A stretch of DNA of 64,000 bases, from positions 1 to 64,000 of the forward strand of contig NZ_BPLZ01000001.1 in NCBI RefSeq assembly GCF_019656335.1. Reading direction: 5' to 3'. The DNA is from Pseudomonas sp. NCCP-436 (GTDB lineage: Bacteria > Pseudomonadota > Gammaproteobacteria > Pseudomonadales > Pseudomonadaceae). A model generated the notes under the pieces. The model made no database searches. It was not told the DNA's origin and saw nothing but the letters and a program-made list of their open reading frames with translations. Shown here piece after piece: positions 1 to 8,943 of this stretch (positions within the stretch are counted from its first letter, which is position 1; every line of letters begins with the position of its first letter). Position numbers and translations under genes: made by a program.

Positions 1-21
1 TGATTCAGTTGTTAAAGAGCG
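1..21 (-). promoter_or_regulatory. boxA-like antitermination site in rRNA operon leader
   Basis: Read on the minus strand this is CGCTCTTTAACAACTGAATC followed by A. It matches the boxA element (GCTCTTTAACAA) found just before 16S rRNA in gamma-proteobacteria, where the Nus factors load to prevent termination. It lies directly downstream of three rRNA-type promoters, so the 16S rRNA gene should start just beyond the left edge of the window. No mature rRNA sequence is inside the window. Confidence 0.8.
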
Positions 22-57
22 TTTCGATCAGGCCTTTCGCCTCAATCAAGGCCGCGC

Positions 58-85
58 ATTCTACAGCAGCCTTTCAATCTGTCAA
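58..85 (-). promoter_or_regulatory. rRNA promoter, gene-proximal
   Basis: On the minus strand there is a perfect -35 TTGACA (85-80), a 16-base spacer and a -10 TAGAAT (63-58), followed by a GC-rich discriminator (GCGCGGCC) typical of stringently controlled rRNA promoters. Upstream of the -35 is an A/T tract (about 90-115) that could act as an UP element. It is the closest of three tandem promoters to the 16S gene. Confidence 0.85.
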
Positions 86-168
86 GCTGTTTTTCGAAGA
101 ATTTTTTCTTTCTACTCAACCACTTGCAGAAACCTCAGCTTCATCTCTTCCGCTTCGGTGAGGCGCTC

Positions 169-196
169 ATTCTACAGCGGCCTCTTACTTCGTCAA
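169..196 (-). promoter_or_regulatory. rRNA promoter, middle
   Basis: On the minus strand there is a -35 TTGACG (196-191), a 16-base spacer and a -10 TAGAAT (174-169), followed by GAGCGCC. Spacer sequence, -10 and the A/T-rich upstream tract closely resemble those of the gene-proximal promoter 111 bases away, which suggests origin by tandem duplication. Confidence 0.8.
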
Positions 197-274
197 GTTG
201 CTTTTGAAGAAATTTTCTTTCCATCTCAACAACTTAGCGCTTCGTCGAAACTGGTTCGCTTCAGCGAGGCGCGC

Positions 275-302
275 ATTCTACATGAGCCAGGGAGACTGTA
301 AA
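275..302 (-). promoter_or_regulatory. rRNA promoter, distal
   Basis: On the minus strand there is a -35 TTTACA (302-297), a 16-base spacer and a -10 TAGAAT (280-275), followed by GCGCGCCTC. It is the third copy of the array, 106 bases from the middle promoter, with the same -10 and spacer length. The weaker -35 suggests lower basal activity. Confidence 0.7.
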
Positions 303-316
303 CCCCCCTGCGCACG

Positions 317-347
317 AAAAAACCGAAAAAACCTGATCGTGCGATCA
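317..347 (-). terminator. possible weak terminator after gcdG
   Basis: On the minus strand, downstream of the gcdG stop, TGATCG-CA-CGATCA can form a short stem and is followed by GGTTTTTTCGGTTTTTT. The stem is short, so termination may be partial. It would shield the rRNA promoters, which begin about 15 bases further on in the same direction. Confidence 0.4.
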
Positions 348-395
348 AATCAGAGAGAAGCCACTGCGCTTTGCCGGTCCACCGAGAGATTCGAC

Positions 396-1619
396 TCAGA
401 CCACTCCCGCCTCTCGCAGGGCGTCAATCTGAGCCTCGTCCAGGCCGAGCAGACCTGCCAATACCGCTTCGGTGTGCTGCCCCAGCAGCGGCGGTGCCGA
501 GCGGTAAACCACCGGCGTAGCGGACAGCCGCAGCGGACTGGCCACCTGAGGAGTGGTGCTGCCCATGGCATTGGGCAGGTCGAGACGCAGCCCCCGAGCC
601 TGTACCTGCGGATCGGCAAACACCTGCTCCAGGTTGTTGATCGGCCCACAGGGCACCCCGGCCGCCTCGAGTTGCTCGATCCACTGCGCGGTGGTCTTGA
701 ATACCGTGGCCTGACGCAACAGCGGGATCAGTTCGGCACGGCTGGCAACCCGCGCCTTGTTGGTCGAGAAGCGCTCGTCATCAGCTAGATGAGCAATACC
801 GGCCACCTCGCAGAACTTGCGGAACTGGCCGTCGTTGCCCACAGCCAGGATGAAGTTGCCATCGGCGCTGGGGAAGTCCTGATAGGGCACGATGTTCGGA
901 TGAGCGTTACCCAGGCGCTTGGGCGAAACGCCGGTCGCCAAGTAGTTCATGGCCTGGTTAGCCAAACAGGAGACCTGCACGTCCAGCAGGGCCACATCTA
1001 TATGCTGGCCGATACCCGACTGCTCGCGCTGGTTCAGTGCAGCCAGCACACCCACCGTCGCATAGAGCCCGGTGAGAATATCGGTCAACGCCACGCCAAC
1101 CTTCATCGGCCCGGCACCCTCCTCACCATCGGGACGGCCGGTCAGGCTCATCAGGCCGCCCAGCCCCTGGATCATGAAGTCATAACCGGCTCGCTTGGCG
1201 TATGGGCCGGTCTGACCGAAGCCGGTGATGGAGCAGTAGATCAGTCGCGGATTGACCGCCTTCAGCGACTCGTAGTCGAGTCCGTAGGCCGCCAGACCGC
1301 CCACCTTGAAGTTCTCCAGCACCACGTCGCAGCGGCTAACCAGTTCGCGTACCAGGCGCTGGCCTTCCGGCTGGGTGAAATCAAGGGTCAGCGACTGCTT
1401 GTTGCGATTGGCGCTCTGGAAGTAGGCCGCCTCGCGCGAATCCCGTCCCTCGCCGTCCTTTATAAAGGGAGGCCCCCAGTGCCGGGTATCGTCACCGGTT
1501 CCCGGCCGCTCGACCTTGATCACTTCGGCGCCGAGGTCTGCGAGGATCTGTCCGCACCAGGGGCCGGCCAGTACGCGGGACAGATCGAGCACACGGATAT
1601 GAGACAGAGCACCTGACAT
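396..1619 (-). CDS. gcdG: CaiB/BaiF family CoA-transferase, probable glutarate CoA-transferase
   Basis: Class III CoA-transferase of 407 residues, the normal family length. The N-terminus carries the family core (IRVLDLSRVLAGPWCGQ, then LADLGAEVIKVE), and the middle holds the SITGFGQTGPY and GYDFMIQGLGGLMS segments. Start chosen at 1619 because GGAG lies 7-8 bases upstream; an in-frame extension to 1730 lacks family similarity. It follows gcdH by 79 bases on the same strand, so it probably activates glutarate to glutaryl-CoA, likely with succinyl-CoA as donor, for the dehydrogenase next door. Family certain; substrate inferred from context. Confidence 0.9.
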   Translation of the reverse strand: MSGALSHIRVLDLSRVLAGPWCGQILADLGAEVIKVERPGTGDDTRHWGPPFIKDGEGRDSREAAYFQSANRNKQSLTLDFTQPEGQRLVRELVSRCDVVLENFKVGGLAAYGLDYESLKAVNPRLIYCSITGFGQTGPYAKRAGYDFMIQGLGGLMSLTGRPDGEEGAGPMKVGVALTDILTGLYATVGVLAALNQREQSGIGQHIDVALLDVQVSCLANQAMNYLATGVSPKRLGNAHPNIVPYQDFPSADGNFILAVGNDGQFRKFCEVAGIAHLADDERFSTNKARVASRAELIPLLRQATVFKTTAQWIEQLEAAGVPCGPINNLEQVFADPQVQARGLRLDLPNAMGSTTPQVASPLRLSATPVVYRSAPPLLGQHTEAVLAGLLGLDEAQIDALREAGVV

Positions 1620-1698
1620 CTGGAACACTCCACAGGCTGCAAACAGCGCAGCATGAGTCAGAGGGAGGCGCGTATGACACACGCCACACCCGCTGGAT

Positions 1699-2877
1699 TT
1701 AGAAGAACGCTTGAATGCCGGTCTGGGCACGGCCGAGGATCAGCGCATGCACGTCATGGGTGCCTTCATAGGTGTTGACCACCTCCAGGTTGACCAGGTG
1801 ACGCGCAATGCCGAACTCGTCGCTGATACCGTTTCCACCAAGCATGTCACGCGCCAGACGGGCGATATCCAATGCCTTGCCACAACTGTTGCGTTTCATG
1901 ATCGAGGTGATTTCCACTGCGGCAGTGCCTTCGTCCTTCATCCGGCCGAGCCGCAGGCAGCCTTGCAGAGCCAGAGTGATTTCGGTCTGCATATCGGCCA
2001 ATTTCTTCTGGATCAACTGGTTGGCAGCCAGCGGACGGCCGAACTGGTTACGATCCAGCACGTATTGCCGGGCGGTATGCCAGCAGAACTCGGCGGCGCC
2101 CAGTGCGCCCCAACTGATACCGTAACGGGCAGAGTTCAGACAGGTGAACGGGCCGCGCAGGCCTCGCACTTCAGGGAAGGCGTTCTCTTCCGGGCAGAAT
2201 ACGTTGTCCATGACAATCTCACCGGTGATCGAGGCGCGCAGACCGACCTTGCCATGGATTGCCGGGGCGGACAGGCCTTCCCAGCCCTTTTCCAGAACGA
2301 AGCCACGAATCTGTCCCTCGTCATCCTTGGCCCAGACCACAAAGACGTCGGCGATCGGGCTGTTGGTGATCCACATCTTGCTGCCGGTCAGTCGGTAGCC
2401 ACCTTCGACCTTCTTGGCGCGGGTAACCATGGAACCCGGATCGGAACCGTGGTTTGGCTCGGTCAGACCGAAGCAGCCGATGTATTCGCCGCTGGCCAGC
2501 TTGGGCAGGTATTTCTGGCGGGTGGCCTCACTGCCAAATTCATAGATCGGCACCATCACCAACGAGGACTGCACGCTCATCATTGAGCGATAACCGGAGT
2601 CGATACGCTCCACTTCACGTGCGATCAGGCCATAGCACACGTAGTTCAGGCCGCTACCGCCGTAGGCTTCGGGAATGGTCGCACCGAGCAGGCCGGTCTC
2701 GCCCATCTCGCGGAAAATGGCCGGATCCGTATGCTCGTTACGGAAGGCCTCCAGCACGCGCGGGGCCAGCTTGTCGTCGGCAAACTGACGAGCACTATCG
2801 CGCACCATGCGCTCTTCTTCGGTCAGTTGCTGGTCGAGCAGCAGGGGATCTTCCCAGTTGAAACTTACCTTGGCCAT
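1699..2877 (-). CDS. gcdH: glutaryl-CoA dehydrogenase
   Basis: FAD-dependent acyl-CoA dehydrogenase of 392 residues that oxidises and decarboxylates glutaryl-CoA to crotonyl-CoA in lysine, 5-aminovalerate and glutarate catabolism. Visible are the acyl-CoA dehydrogenase signatures [13 protein letters not shown] and [14 protein letters not shown], and near the C-terminus [17 protein letters not shown], where the Glu before GTHD is the catalytic base of this group. Start chosen at ATG 2877 ([12 protein letters not shown]) with GAGG upstream; the longer reading frame to 3474 is not coding-like. First gene of gcdH-gcdG, divergent from a LysR regulator. Confidence 0.95.
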   Translation of the reverse strand: MAKVSFNWEDPLLLDQQLTEEERMVRDSARQFADDKLAPRVLEAFRNEHTDPAIFREMGETGLLGATIPEAYGGSGLNYVCYGLIAREVERIDSGYRSMMSVQSSLVMVPIYEFGSEATRQKYLPKLASGEYIGCFGLTEPNHGSDPGSMVTRAKKVEGGYRLTGSKMWITNSPIADVFVVWAKDDEGQIRGFVLEKGWEGLSAPAIHGKVGLRASITGEIVMDNVFCPEENAFPEVRGLRGPFTCLNSARYGISWGALGAAEFCWHTARQYVLDRNQFGRPLAANQLIQKKLADMQTEITLALQGCLRLGRMKDEGTAAVEITSIMKRNSCGKALDIARLARDMLGGNGISDEFGIARHLVNLEVVNTYEGTHDVHALILGRAQTGIQAFF

Positions 2878-2974
2878 TGCGAGAACCTCGAAGCGGTGAC
2901 AGAAACGGGCGGCCACGCCAGCCCGGAATCCCCTGATCCTAGGCCGACATCTACGACAGGACAAACGAAGAATT

Positions 2975-2990
2975 TGCACAAATATGTGCA
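2975..2990. promoter_or_regulatory. palindromic operator between gcdH and gcdR
   Basis: Perfect inverted repeat TGCACA-AATA-TGTGCA in the 177-base divergent gap. It fits the LysR-type pattern of a T-N11-A dyad placed where the regulator controls both its own gene and the divergent target. Binding by the adjacent GcdR is inferred. Confidence 0.55.
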
Positions 2991-3054
2991 TAAAACGCAC
3001 TTCGAAATGAGCTATTGTCCACCCAGGATCATTATTGAGTGAGGCTTTTGCATA

Positions 3055-3951
3055 ATGCGCCGCAAGATTCCCAGCACCGCCGCGCTTGTCGCATTCGAGT
3101 CGGCAGCGCGCCACCAGAGCTTTACCAAAGCCGCGGAGGAACTGAGCCTGACGCAGAGCGCCATTTGCCGACAGATTGCCGGGCTGGAGAACTTCCTCAA
3201 CGTCGAGCTGTTCCGTCGCTCCCGGCGCGGCGTGGTACTGACTGAAGCCGGCGTGGCCTACAGCCGCAAGGTGGCGACACAACTTGATGCCGTAGAACGC
3301 GATACCCTGGCCCTGATGGGTAAGCAGGGTTCCGCCAGCATCGAGCTGGCAGTGGTGCCGACCTTCGGCACTCAGTGGCTGCTGCCGCGCCTGCGTAATT
3401 TCCAGCAGTTGCATCCAGAGGTAACGGTGCACCTGACCAACCGCACCCGCCCCTTCCTGTTCGCCGACACCCACTTTGATGCCGCTATCTATTACGGCGA
3501 TGCCGAATGGTCAGGCACCGCAGCCCACTTTCTGATGGACGAACACCTGTTGCCGGTGTGCAGCCCGGCCCTGCTCGCCGATACGCCGGTCACGCCCGAG
3601 CGCATCGCCGAGCTGCCACTGTTGCAGCAGACCACCCGCCCCTATGCCTGGCGTCAGTGGTTCGCCGCCCAGGGACTGAGCGCACCACGGGACATGGCCG
3701 GGCCACGCCTGGAGCTGTTTTCCATGCTGGCCCAGGCGGCCCTCCACGGCATGGGCATAGCGCTGATACCACCCTTTCTAATCCAGCGCGAGCTGGCAGA
3801 CGGTAGCCTGATCGTCGCCCTAAACCGCGCCGTGTCCACTGCAGATCGTGCCTATTACCTCATGGTGCCGGAACGCAAGGCCGAATCCGCCGCCCTCAAG
3901 GCATTTCGCGACTGGCTATTGAAGGAGGCGACCAGCTATCGCAAGGAATAA
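3055..3951 (+). CDS. gcdR: LysR-family regulator of glutarate catabolism
   Basis: 298-residue LysR-type regulator of the GcvA-like subgroup. The N-terminal helix-turn-helix (about residues 6-65) reads [36 protein letters not shown]; the rest is a substrate-binding-like effector domain (about 92-295). It is divergent from gcdH-gcdG with a palindromic operator in between, the arrangement of gcdR in Pseudomonas, where it activates glutaryl-CoA dehydrogenase. The inducer, presumably glutarate or glutaryl-CoA, cannot be read from sequence. Confidence 0.88.
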   Translation: MRRKIPSTAALVAFESAARHQSFTKAAEELSLTQSAICRQIAGLENFLNVELFRRSRRGVVLTEAGVAYSRKVATQLDAVERDTLALMGKQGSASIELAVVPTFGTQWLLPRLRNFQQLHPEVTVHLTNRTRPFLFADTHFDAAIYYGDAEWSGTAAHFLMDEHLLPVCSPALLADTPVTPERIAELPLLQQTTRPYAWRQWFAAQGLSAPRDMAGPRLELFSMLAQAALHGMGIALIPPFLIQRELADGSLIVALNRAVSTADRAYYLMVPERKAESAALKAFRDWLLKEATSYRKE

Positions 3952-4421
3952 CCCGAACCGACAGCCAAACCATATTGCACACCCTAGGGTTTTTATAGCG
4001 CACAAACAGCACTGGTAGTTTATTTTTGGTCACACTACATTGATATGACGAACATCCGTACGCTCGACCCACTACCTGCGGGTCATTTCGCTATTTTGAA
4101 CGCGCCGGGCAATATAATTTACAAATAACTCTGATCGACAAACGGTCGCCCTCCAGACGAACACCAACTCTCCCTCCAAAGCACCGCCAACCCTGACTTT
4201 GACCAGAAAAAACGGGGCCTTCAGGCGCTATAAAAATCACTCATAGACCCATTACTTGTAGTAATGCATTTTTTTTACTCCATAACTTCTTGTAAGGGTC
4301 GACGTTCGATTGCACAATGCCGCGCCTGCCCGCCGGGCAGTGTTTTTGTGCTGATCCCCAAATCGCCAGCGTGCCAGCGTAGTGCGCAGGTTCACCAAAA
4401 AGATCACGCAGGAGATTAGAA
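3952..4421. other. 470-base intergenic region before pntAA
   Basis: No convincing gene. It is AT-richer than its surroundings and has two terminator-like structures reading rightward: CATTAC-TTGTA-GTAATG followed by CA and eight T (4250-4276), and the GC-rich hairpin at 4326-4350. I see no clear sigma-70 promoter. It could contain the pnt promoter with a long leader, or a small RNA gene ending at 4276. Confidence 0.4.
4326..4350 (+). terminator. terminator-like hairpin in pntAA leader
   Basis: CTGCCC-GCC-GGGCAG is a perfect 6-bp stem with a three-base loop, followed by TGTTTTTGT. It lies 72 bases before the pntAA start, after any upstream promoter, so it may attenuate or protect the pnt transcript. 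Confidence 0.45.
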
Positions 4422-5543
4422 GTGCACATCGGTGTTCCTCTCGAAACCCATGCTGGGGAAACGCGGGTTGCCGCGACACCCGAGACTGTCAAGAAACTGG
4501 TTGGTCAGGGCCACCAGGTGACCGTCCAGACCGGTGCAGGCGTCAACGCCAGCATTCCGGACAGTGCCTATGAGGCCGCTGGTGCAACCATCGGCACTGC
4601 TTCGGTTGCCTTCGCGGCCGACCTGGTGCTGAAGGTTCTCGCCCCGAGCGAAGCAGAACTGGCACAGATGAAGACCGGGGCCGTACTGGTCGGCATGCTC
4701 AACCCGTTCTGCAACGACACCATCGCGCGCATGAATGCCCGTGGTATCACCGCCTTCGCCCTGGAGGCCGCGCCGCGCACCTCCCGCGCGCAGAGCCTGG
4801 ACGTACTGAGCTCGCAGGCCAACATCGCCGGCTACAAGGCCGTGATGCTCGCCGCCAACCACTACCCGCGCTTCATGCCGATGCTGATGACCGCCGCCGG
4901 CACCGTTAAGGCCGCCCGCGTGCTGATCCTCGGCGCCGGTGTTGCCGGACTGCAGGCCATCGCCACTGCCAAGCGTCTGGGTGCGGTAATCGAGGCCTCC
5001 GATGTTCGCCCTGCCGTGAAGGAGCAGATCGAGTCGCTCGGCGCCAAGTTCGTCGACGTGCCGTTCGAAACAGACGAAGAACGCGAGTGCGCCCAGGGCG
5101 TCGGCGGCTATGCCCGGCCCATGCCGCAGTCGTGGATGGAACGCCAGGCCAAGGCTGTGCATGAGCGCGCCAAGCAGGCCGACATCGTCATTACCACCGC
5201 GCTGATTCCGGGCCGCAAGGCACCGACCCTGTTGCACGAAGCCACCGTGCAGGAAATGAAGCCAGGCTCGGTAGTCATCGACCTGGCTGCAGCCCAGGGT
5301 GGCAACTGCCCGCTGACCGAGCCGGATCAGGTAGTGGTCAGGCACGGCGTGACCATCGTCGGCCATACCAACCTGGCCGCGCTGGTGCCGGCGGATGCCT
5401 CCGCCCTGTATGCGCGCAACCTGCTGGACTTCCTCAAGCTCGTGATCGACAAGGAAGGCCGGTTCCAGCTCAACCTCGAAGACGACATCGTTGCGGCCTG
5501 CCTGATGTGCAATGCCGGCGAAGTCGTGCGCAAGAACGGCTAA
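4422..5543 (+). CDS. pntAA: NAD(P) transhydrogenase subunit alpha part 1
   Basis: Soluble NAD(H)-binding domain I of proton-translocating transhydrogenase, 373 residues. It starts [20 protein letters not shown] and has the nucleotide-binding fold [20 protein letters not shown] followed by [12 protein letters not shown]. Start is GTG at 4422 with GCAGGAG at a good distance. In this split form domain I is separate from the membrane part in pntAB. The enzyme uses proton flow to reduce NADP+ with NADH at the inner membrane. First of three tightly spaced genes. Confidence 0.96.
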   Translation: MHIGVPLETHAGETRVAATPETVKKLVGQGHQVTVQTGAGVNASIPDSAYEAAGATIGTASVAFAADLVLKVLAPSEAELAQMKTGAVLVGMLNPFCNDTIARMNARGITAFALEAAPRTSRAQSLDVLSSQANIAGYKAVMLAANHYPRFMPMLMTAAGTVKAARVLILGAGVAGLQAIATAKRLGAVIEASDVRPAVKEQIESLGAKFVDVPFETDEERECAQGVGGYARPMPQSWMERQAKAVHERAKQADIVITTALIPGRKAPTLLHEATVQEMKPGSVVIDLAAAQGGNCPLTEPDQVVVRHGVTIVGHTNLAALVPADASALYARNLLDFLKLVIDKEGRFQLNLEDDIVAACLMCNAGEVVRKNG

Positions 5544-5554
5544 GGAGTAGGGAC

Positions 5555-5866
5555 ATGGACCTGATTTCCGACGGTATCTACAACCTCATCATCTTCGTAC
5601 TGGCCATTTATGTCGGCTACCACGTGGTGTGGAACGTCACCCCGGCCCTGCACACCCCGCTGATGGCCGTGACCAACGCGATTTCCGCCATCGTCATCGT
5701 CGGCGCCATGCTGGCCGCCGCACTGACCGTCACGCCGCTGGGCAAGGCCATGGGCACCCTGGCCGTAGCACTGGCTGCGGTCAACGTGTTCGGTGGCTTC
5801 CTGGTCACCCGGCGCATGCTGGAAATGTTCAAGAAGAAAGCCCCGAAGGCTCAGGTGGAGAAGTAA
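5555..5866 (+). CDS. pntAB: NAD(P) transhydrogenase subunit alpha part 2
   Basis: Small membrane subunit of 103 residues carrying the alpha-side helices of the proton channel. Hydrophobic segments are visible at about residues 8-25 ([18 protein letters not shown]), 32-55 and 60-85. The start at ATG 5555 has AAGGAG upstream and lies 11 bases after the pntAA stop; a longer frame from 5507 overlaps pntAA and is rejected. Confidence 0.95.
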   Translation: MDLISDGIYNLIIFVLAIYVGYHVVWNVTPALHTPLMAVTNAISAIVIVGAMLAAALTVTPLGKAMGTLAVALAAVNVFGGFLVTRRMLEMFKKKAPKAQVEK

Positions 5867-5869
5867 CCG

Positions 5870-7306
5870 ATGAGCATGAACCTGATCACCCTTCTCTATC
5901 TGGTTGCCTCGGTGTGCTTCATCCAGGCACTCAAGGGTCTGTCGCATCCGACTACATCGCGCCGCGGGAACCTGTTCGGCATGGTCGGCATGGCCATCGC
6001 CGTGCTCACCACAGTCGGTCTGATTCACAAGCTGGGCAGCGAGCTGGCCATACAGGGCTTGGGCTTTGTCATCGTCGGCTTGCTGATCGGTGGCACCGCC
6101 GGCTCGATCATGGCCAAGCGCGTCGAAATGACCAAGATGCCGGAACTGGTTGCCTTCATGCACAGCATGATCGGTCTGGCCGCCGTGTTCATCGCCATCG
6201 CCGCGGTCGTGGAGCCTCAGTCGCTGGGTATCGTTGCCAGCATGCTCGACCCGATTCCGGTCGGTAACCGCCTGGAGCTTTTCCTCGGCGCAGCCATTGG
6301 TGCAATTACCTTCTCCGGTTCGGTGATCGCCTTCGGCAAGCTGTCGGGCAAATACAAGTTCCGCCTGTTCCAGGGGGCGCCGGTGGTGTTCAAGGGCCAG
6401 CACCTGCTGAATCTGGTTGTAGGCCTGGCGATCATCGCCCTTGGCCTGTATTACACCTTCACTGGTGACATCCGCGCCTTCGCCGTGCTGGTGGCACTGG
6501 CCTTCGTCATCGGTGTACTGATCATCATCCCCATTGGCGGTGCGGACATGCCGGTGGTGGTGTCGATGCTCAACTCCTACTCGGGCTGGGCTGCAGCCGG
6601 TATCGGCTTCTCGCTGAACAACTCGATGCTGATCGTAGCCGGCTCCCTGGTCGGTTCTTCCGGTGCCATCCTCTCGTACATCATGTGCAAGGCGATGAAC
6701 CGCTCGTTCTTCAACGTCATCCTCGGCGGCTTCGGTGCCGACGCCGATGCCGGCGCCGCGGCTGGCGAGCAGGTACAGCGCAGCGTTAAGTCGGGCTCGG
6801 CGGACGACGCCGCGTTCCTGCTGACCAACGCCGACTCGGTGGTGATCGTGCCCGGCTACGGTCTGGCCGTGGCGCGCGCCCAGCATGCGCTGATGGAGCT
6901 GGCGGAAAAGCTGACCCATCGTGGTGTTACCGTAAAGTATGCGATCCACCCGGTGGCCGGCCGCATGCCAGGCCACATGAACGTGCTGCTGGCCGAAGCC
7001 GAAGTGCCATACGAGCAGGTGTTCGAAATGGAGGACATCAACTCCGAGTTCGGCCAGACCGACGTGGTACTGGTGCTCGGCGCCAACGACGTGGTCAACC
7101 CCGCGGCGAAGAACGATCCGAAGTCGCCGATCGCCGGCATGCCGATCCTCGAGGCGTATAAGGCCAAGACAGTGATCGTCAACAAACGCTCCATGGCCAG
7201 CGGCTATGCCGGCCTGGACAACGAACTGTTCTATATGGACAAGACCATGATGGTCTTCGGCGACGCCAAGAAGGTCATCGAGGACATGGTCAAGGCCGTT
7301 GAATAA
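5870..7306 (+). CDS. pntB: NAD(P) transhydrogenase subunit beta
   Basis: 478-residue beta subunit. The N-terminal two thirds is a run of membrane helices forming the proton path; the C-terminal domain III binds NADP(H), with the fingerprint VPGYGLAVARAQHALMEL and, near the end, VIVNKRSMASGYAGLDNELF. It begins 3 bases after pntAB and is followed at once by a strong terminator, so the operon is pntAA-pntAB-pntB. A 478-residue reading frame on the opposite strand is a codon-composition shadow. Confidence 0.97.
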   Translation: MSMNLITLLYLVASVCFIQALKGLSHPTTSRRGNLFGMVGMAIAVLTTVGLIHKLGSELAIQGLGFVIVGLLIGGTAGSIMAKRVEMTKMPELVAFMHSMIGLAAVFIAIAAVVEPQSLGIVASMLDPIPVGNRLELFLGAAIGAITFSGSVIAFGKLSGKYKFRLFQGAPVVFKGQHLLNLVVGLAIIALGLYYTFTGDIRAFAVLVALAFVIGVLIIIPIGGADMPVVVSMLNSYSGWAAAGIGFSLNNSMLIVAGSLVGSSGAILSYIMCKAMNRSFFNVILGGFGADADAGAAAGEQVQRSVKSGSADDAAFLLTNADSVVIVPGYGLAVARAQHALMELAEKLTHRGVTVKYAIHPVAGRMPGHMNVLLAEAEVPYEQVFEMEDINSEFGQTDVVLVLGANDVVNPAAKNDPKSPIAGMPILEAYKAKTVIVNKRSMASGYAGLDNELFYMDKTMMVFGDAKKVIEDMVKAVE

Positions 7307-7325
7307 CGTCTGACCAACCCGTCAG

Positions 7326-7352
7326 AAAACCCGGCCTTGTGCCGGGTTTTTT
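7326..7352 (+). terminator. rho-independent terminator of pnt operon
   Basis: AAAACCCGGC-CTTGT-GCCGGGTTTT is a 10-bp stem with a five-base loop, continuing into a T run. It lies 20 bases after the pntB stop. Confidence 0.9.
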
Positions 7353-7663
7353 GTGCTCTGCAGCAGGAAAAATTGATTTTCAGGTCAAATAACTAAACAG
7401 ACCAATTCAAAACTGTACCGCAATCAATTCCCTAATAAATTTCAATTTTGCATTAATTTTTACCTGTATATAAGCAGAAACTCCAGCTAGTTCACTTATC
7501 ACCATAACAGTTTGGTATTTTTTTTGCCTAACAGTTACAAAGCAAACTATCTAATTTGGCTGCAATTTATCATAGCTGTGACTACAGCCTGCGACTGGCA
7601 CCCGGGATAATTTCTCCATCGAAAGCAAACCCCAGCTCCGCCACAAGCGGAAGGATGATCATC
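7353..7663. other. AT-rich intergenic region before DUF1127 gene
   Basis: No gene seen in this roughly 310-base stretch. It is much richer in A and T than the flanking genes, with T and A runs between 7430 and 7560. It probably holds the promoter of the DUF1127 gene at 7664, but no single promoter stands out. The base-composition drop marks the start of an accessory block. Confidence 0.5.
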
Positions 7664-7876
7664 ATGGAACGTACCCTCGATTCCGCCCTGCTTCAGTCGA
7701 ACTCTGCCGCCAGTGTTTCCTCCTGGCCGCTTCGTCTGATCGCCACGCTCAGCCTGTGGCAGCGCCGCATCGTCAGCCGTCGTCAACTGGCTCGACTGGA
7801 TGCACGCCTGCTGGCCGACGCCGGTATCAGCGAGACCCAGCGCTACGCCGAACTGCAGAAGCCGTTCTGGCGTTAA
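7664..7876 (+). CDS. DUF1127 small arginine-rich protein
   Basis: 70-residue protein with the DUF1127 (YjiS-like) motif in its C-terminal half: LSLWQRRIVSRRQLARLD, then LLADAGIS and the terminal ELQKPFWR. Start at ATG 7664 with AAGGA 8 bases upstream; the longer frame from 7556 is non-conserved. Members are small basic proteins, and some have been linked to RNA binding and to phosphate or carbon stress responses in alpha-proteobacteria; no role can be assigned here. A paralogue follows at 8106. Confidence 0.85.
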   Translation: MERTLDSALLQSNSAASVSSWPLRLIATLSLWQRRIVSRRQLARLDARLLADAGISETQRYAELQKPFWR

Positions 7877-7918
7877 GCCGACATACCAGCTTTGCTCCCT
7901 CCCAAGTTGGGACTTTCT

Positions 7919-7957
7919 GAAAGCTCCATCGTCTCTGCTGCGATGGGGCTTTCGTTT
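7919..7957 (+). terminator. terminator after first DUF1127 gene
   Basis: GAAAGCTCCATCG pairs with CGATGGGGCTTTC (one G-T wobble) across a 9-base loop, followed by GTTTT. It separates the two DUF1127 genes into different transcripts. Confidence 0.8.
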
Positions 7958-8105
7958 TATCCGCAACAGTTTCCTTTGGCACAAGCAGCACAGTTTGGAA
8001 TTCATACAAACTGAACCGGCACAATTCTCTTTTCCTGCTCCTGCCTTTTCCTCCGCCCTTGCCCCAACCTGAGCAGGCCATCCTTGCCTTCAGCAGGAGA
8101 CTGCC

Positions 8106-8309
8106 ATGGAACCGCTACCAACCACGCTTTCCCGCTCCCCTGAGAAGAAACACCTCGACGGTTTCAGCCTTTATGCCCGCCTGCGTCTTTGGCAGCGCAA
8201 CCTGCGCACCCGGCACCAGCTCCGCAGACTGACCGCCGAACAACTGACCGATGCCGGAATCAGCAGCAGCCAGCGCGACAGCGAGCTGGAAAAGCCATTC
8301 TGGCGTTAA
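8106..8309 (+). CDS. DUF1127 small arginine-rich protein, second copy
   Basis: 67-residue paralogue of the protein at 7664. The shared core is LRLWQRNLRTRHQLRRLT, then LTDAGISSSQRDSELEKPFWR without the first residues matching exactly; the N-terminal third is unrelated and rich in Pro, Ser and Thr. ATG at 8106 follows AGGAG at a good distance. The pair suggests duplication followed by divergence of the N-terminal tail. Function unknown; an RNA-related role is only a family-based possibility. Confidence 0.85.
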   Translation: MEPLPTTLSRSPEKKHLDGFSLYARLRLWQRNLRTRHQLRRLTAEQLTDAGISSSQRDSELEKPFWR

Positions 8310-8392
8310 GACCGGCATGGAGCCATCGGTTCAGATCGGCTAAGCTGCGCGCGGGCAAACGGACTGCTCGAATCCTGCGGAGTTACCTCACC

Positions 8393-8716
8393 ATGAATTT
8401 GAAACAATCCCTGATTACCGGCCTCCTCTGCTTCGGCATCACTGCGGGTGCCAGCGCCACCAGCCTGGTGGCTACCACCGATGCACTGGTCGGGGCCGTA
8501 GCCAGCACTACCGAAGCCGTCTCCGACATCAGCAGCTCTCTACGCGACTCCAAGGTAGTCCGTGCAGCTCGCGACGATGCCGCCAGTTTCGTTGCCAGCA
8601 ACGGCGTCATTCGCGGCGCCCGCCTGGAAACGGCTTTGATCCATATCCGTCAGCAGGCTCCGGAACTGGCCAAGACCGAGGATATGCAGCTGGCCCAGGC
8701 CATTCTCAGCCGCTGA
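8393..8716 (+). CDS. DUF2388 exported protein, first copy
   Basis: 107-residue protein with a signal peptide (MNLKQSLITGLLCFGITAGASA) and a mature part of about 85 residues matching DUF2388: SLRDSKVVRAARDDAASFVA, then IRGARLETALIHIRQQ. Such proteins are largely confined to Pseudomonas and relatives and have no known function. Start at ATG 8393; a longer frame from 8189 overlaps the upstream gene and is a shadow. Followed by a hairpin at 8740-8764 and a paralogue at 8944. Confidence 0.8.
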   Translation: MNLKQSLITGLLCFGITAGASATSLVATTDALVGAVASTTEAVSDISSSLRDSKVVRAARDDAASFVASNGVIRGARLETALIHIRQQAPELAKTEDMQLAQAILSR

Positions 8717-8739
8717 GCCCCATGGGCATTGCCCAGCCA

Positions 8740-8764
8740 GACGGCGATCAGCCGGGTCGCCGTC
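8740..8764 (+). terminator. possible terminator after first DUF2388 gene
   Basis: GACGGCGA pairs perfectly with TCGCCGTC across a 9-base loop. There is no T run, so it could be an RNA-stabilising hairpin or a rho-dependent end rather than a true intrinsic terminator. Confidence 0.4.
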
Positions 8765-8943
8765 GTCTAACCACCATTGCGTGAACCTCGTCGGGCAACC
8801 GACAACGGGCAGCCCGACAGTGCTTGGCCGTCATCCGCGATTGGGCTAGCCTAGGCGCCCCCTGACCGGGCCGCAGGCCTTGCGGGAACATGCCCGGCCA
8901 GGCCTCGTCAAAGCGTTTATCCGTCGTTCTCCGGAGTCACCCC

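Noticed and set aside
1..395. The 196-codon plus-strand frame over the rRNA promoter region
   Set aside because: It crosses the three promoter motifs and the 3' end of gcdG on the opposite strand, and its sequence resembles no protein family.
5540..6976. Long minus-strand open frame of 478 codons across pntAB and pntB
   Set aside because: It mirrors the real pnt genes in high-GC DNA; its sequence is rich in His, Gln and Arg, typical of shadow frames.
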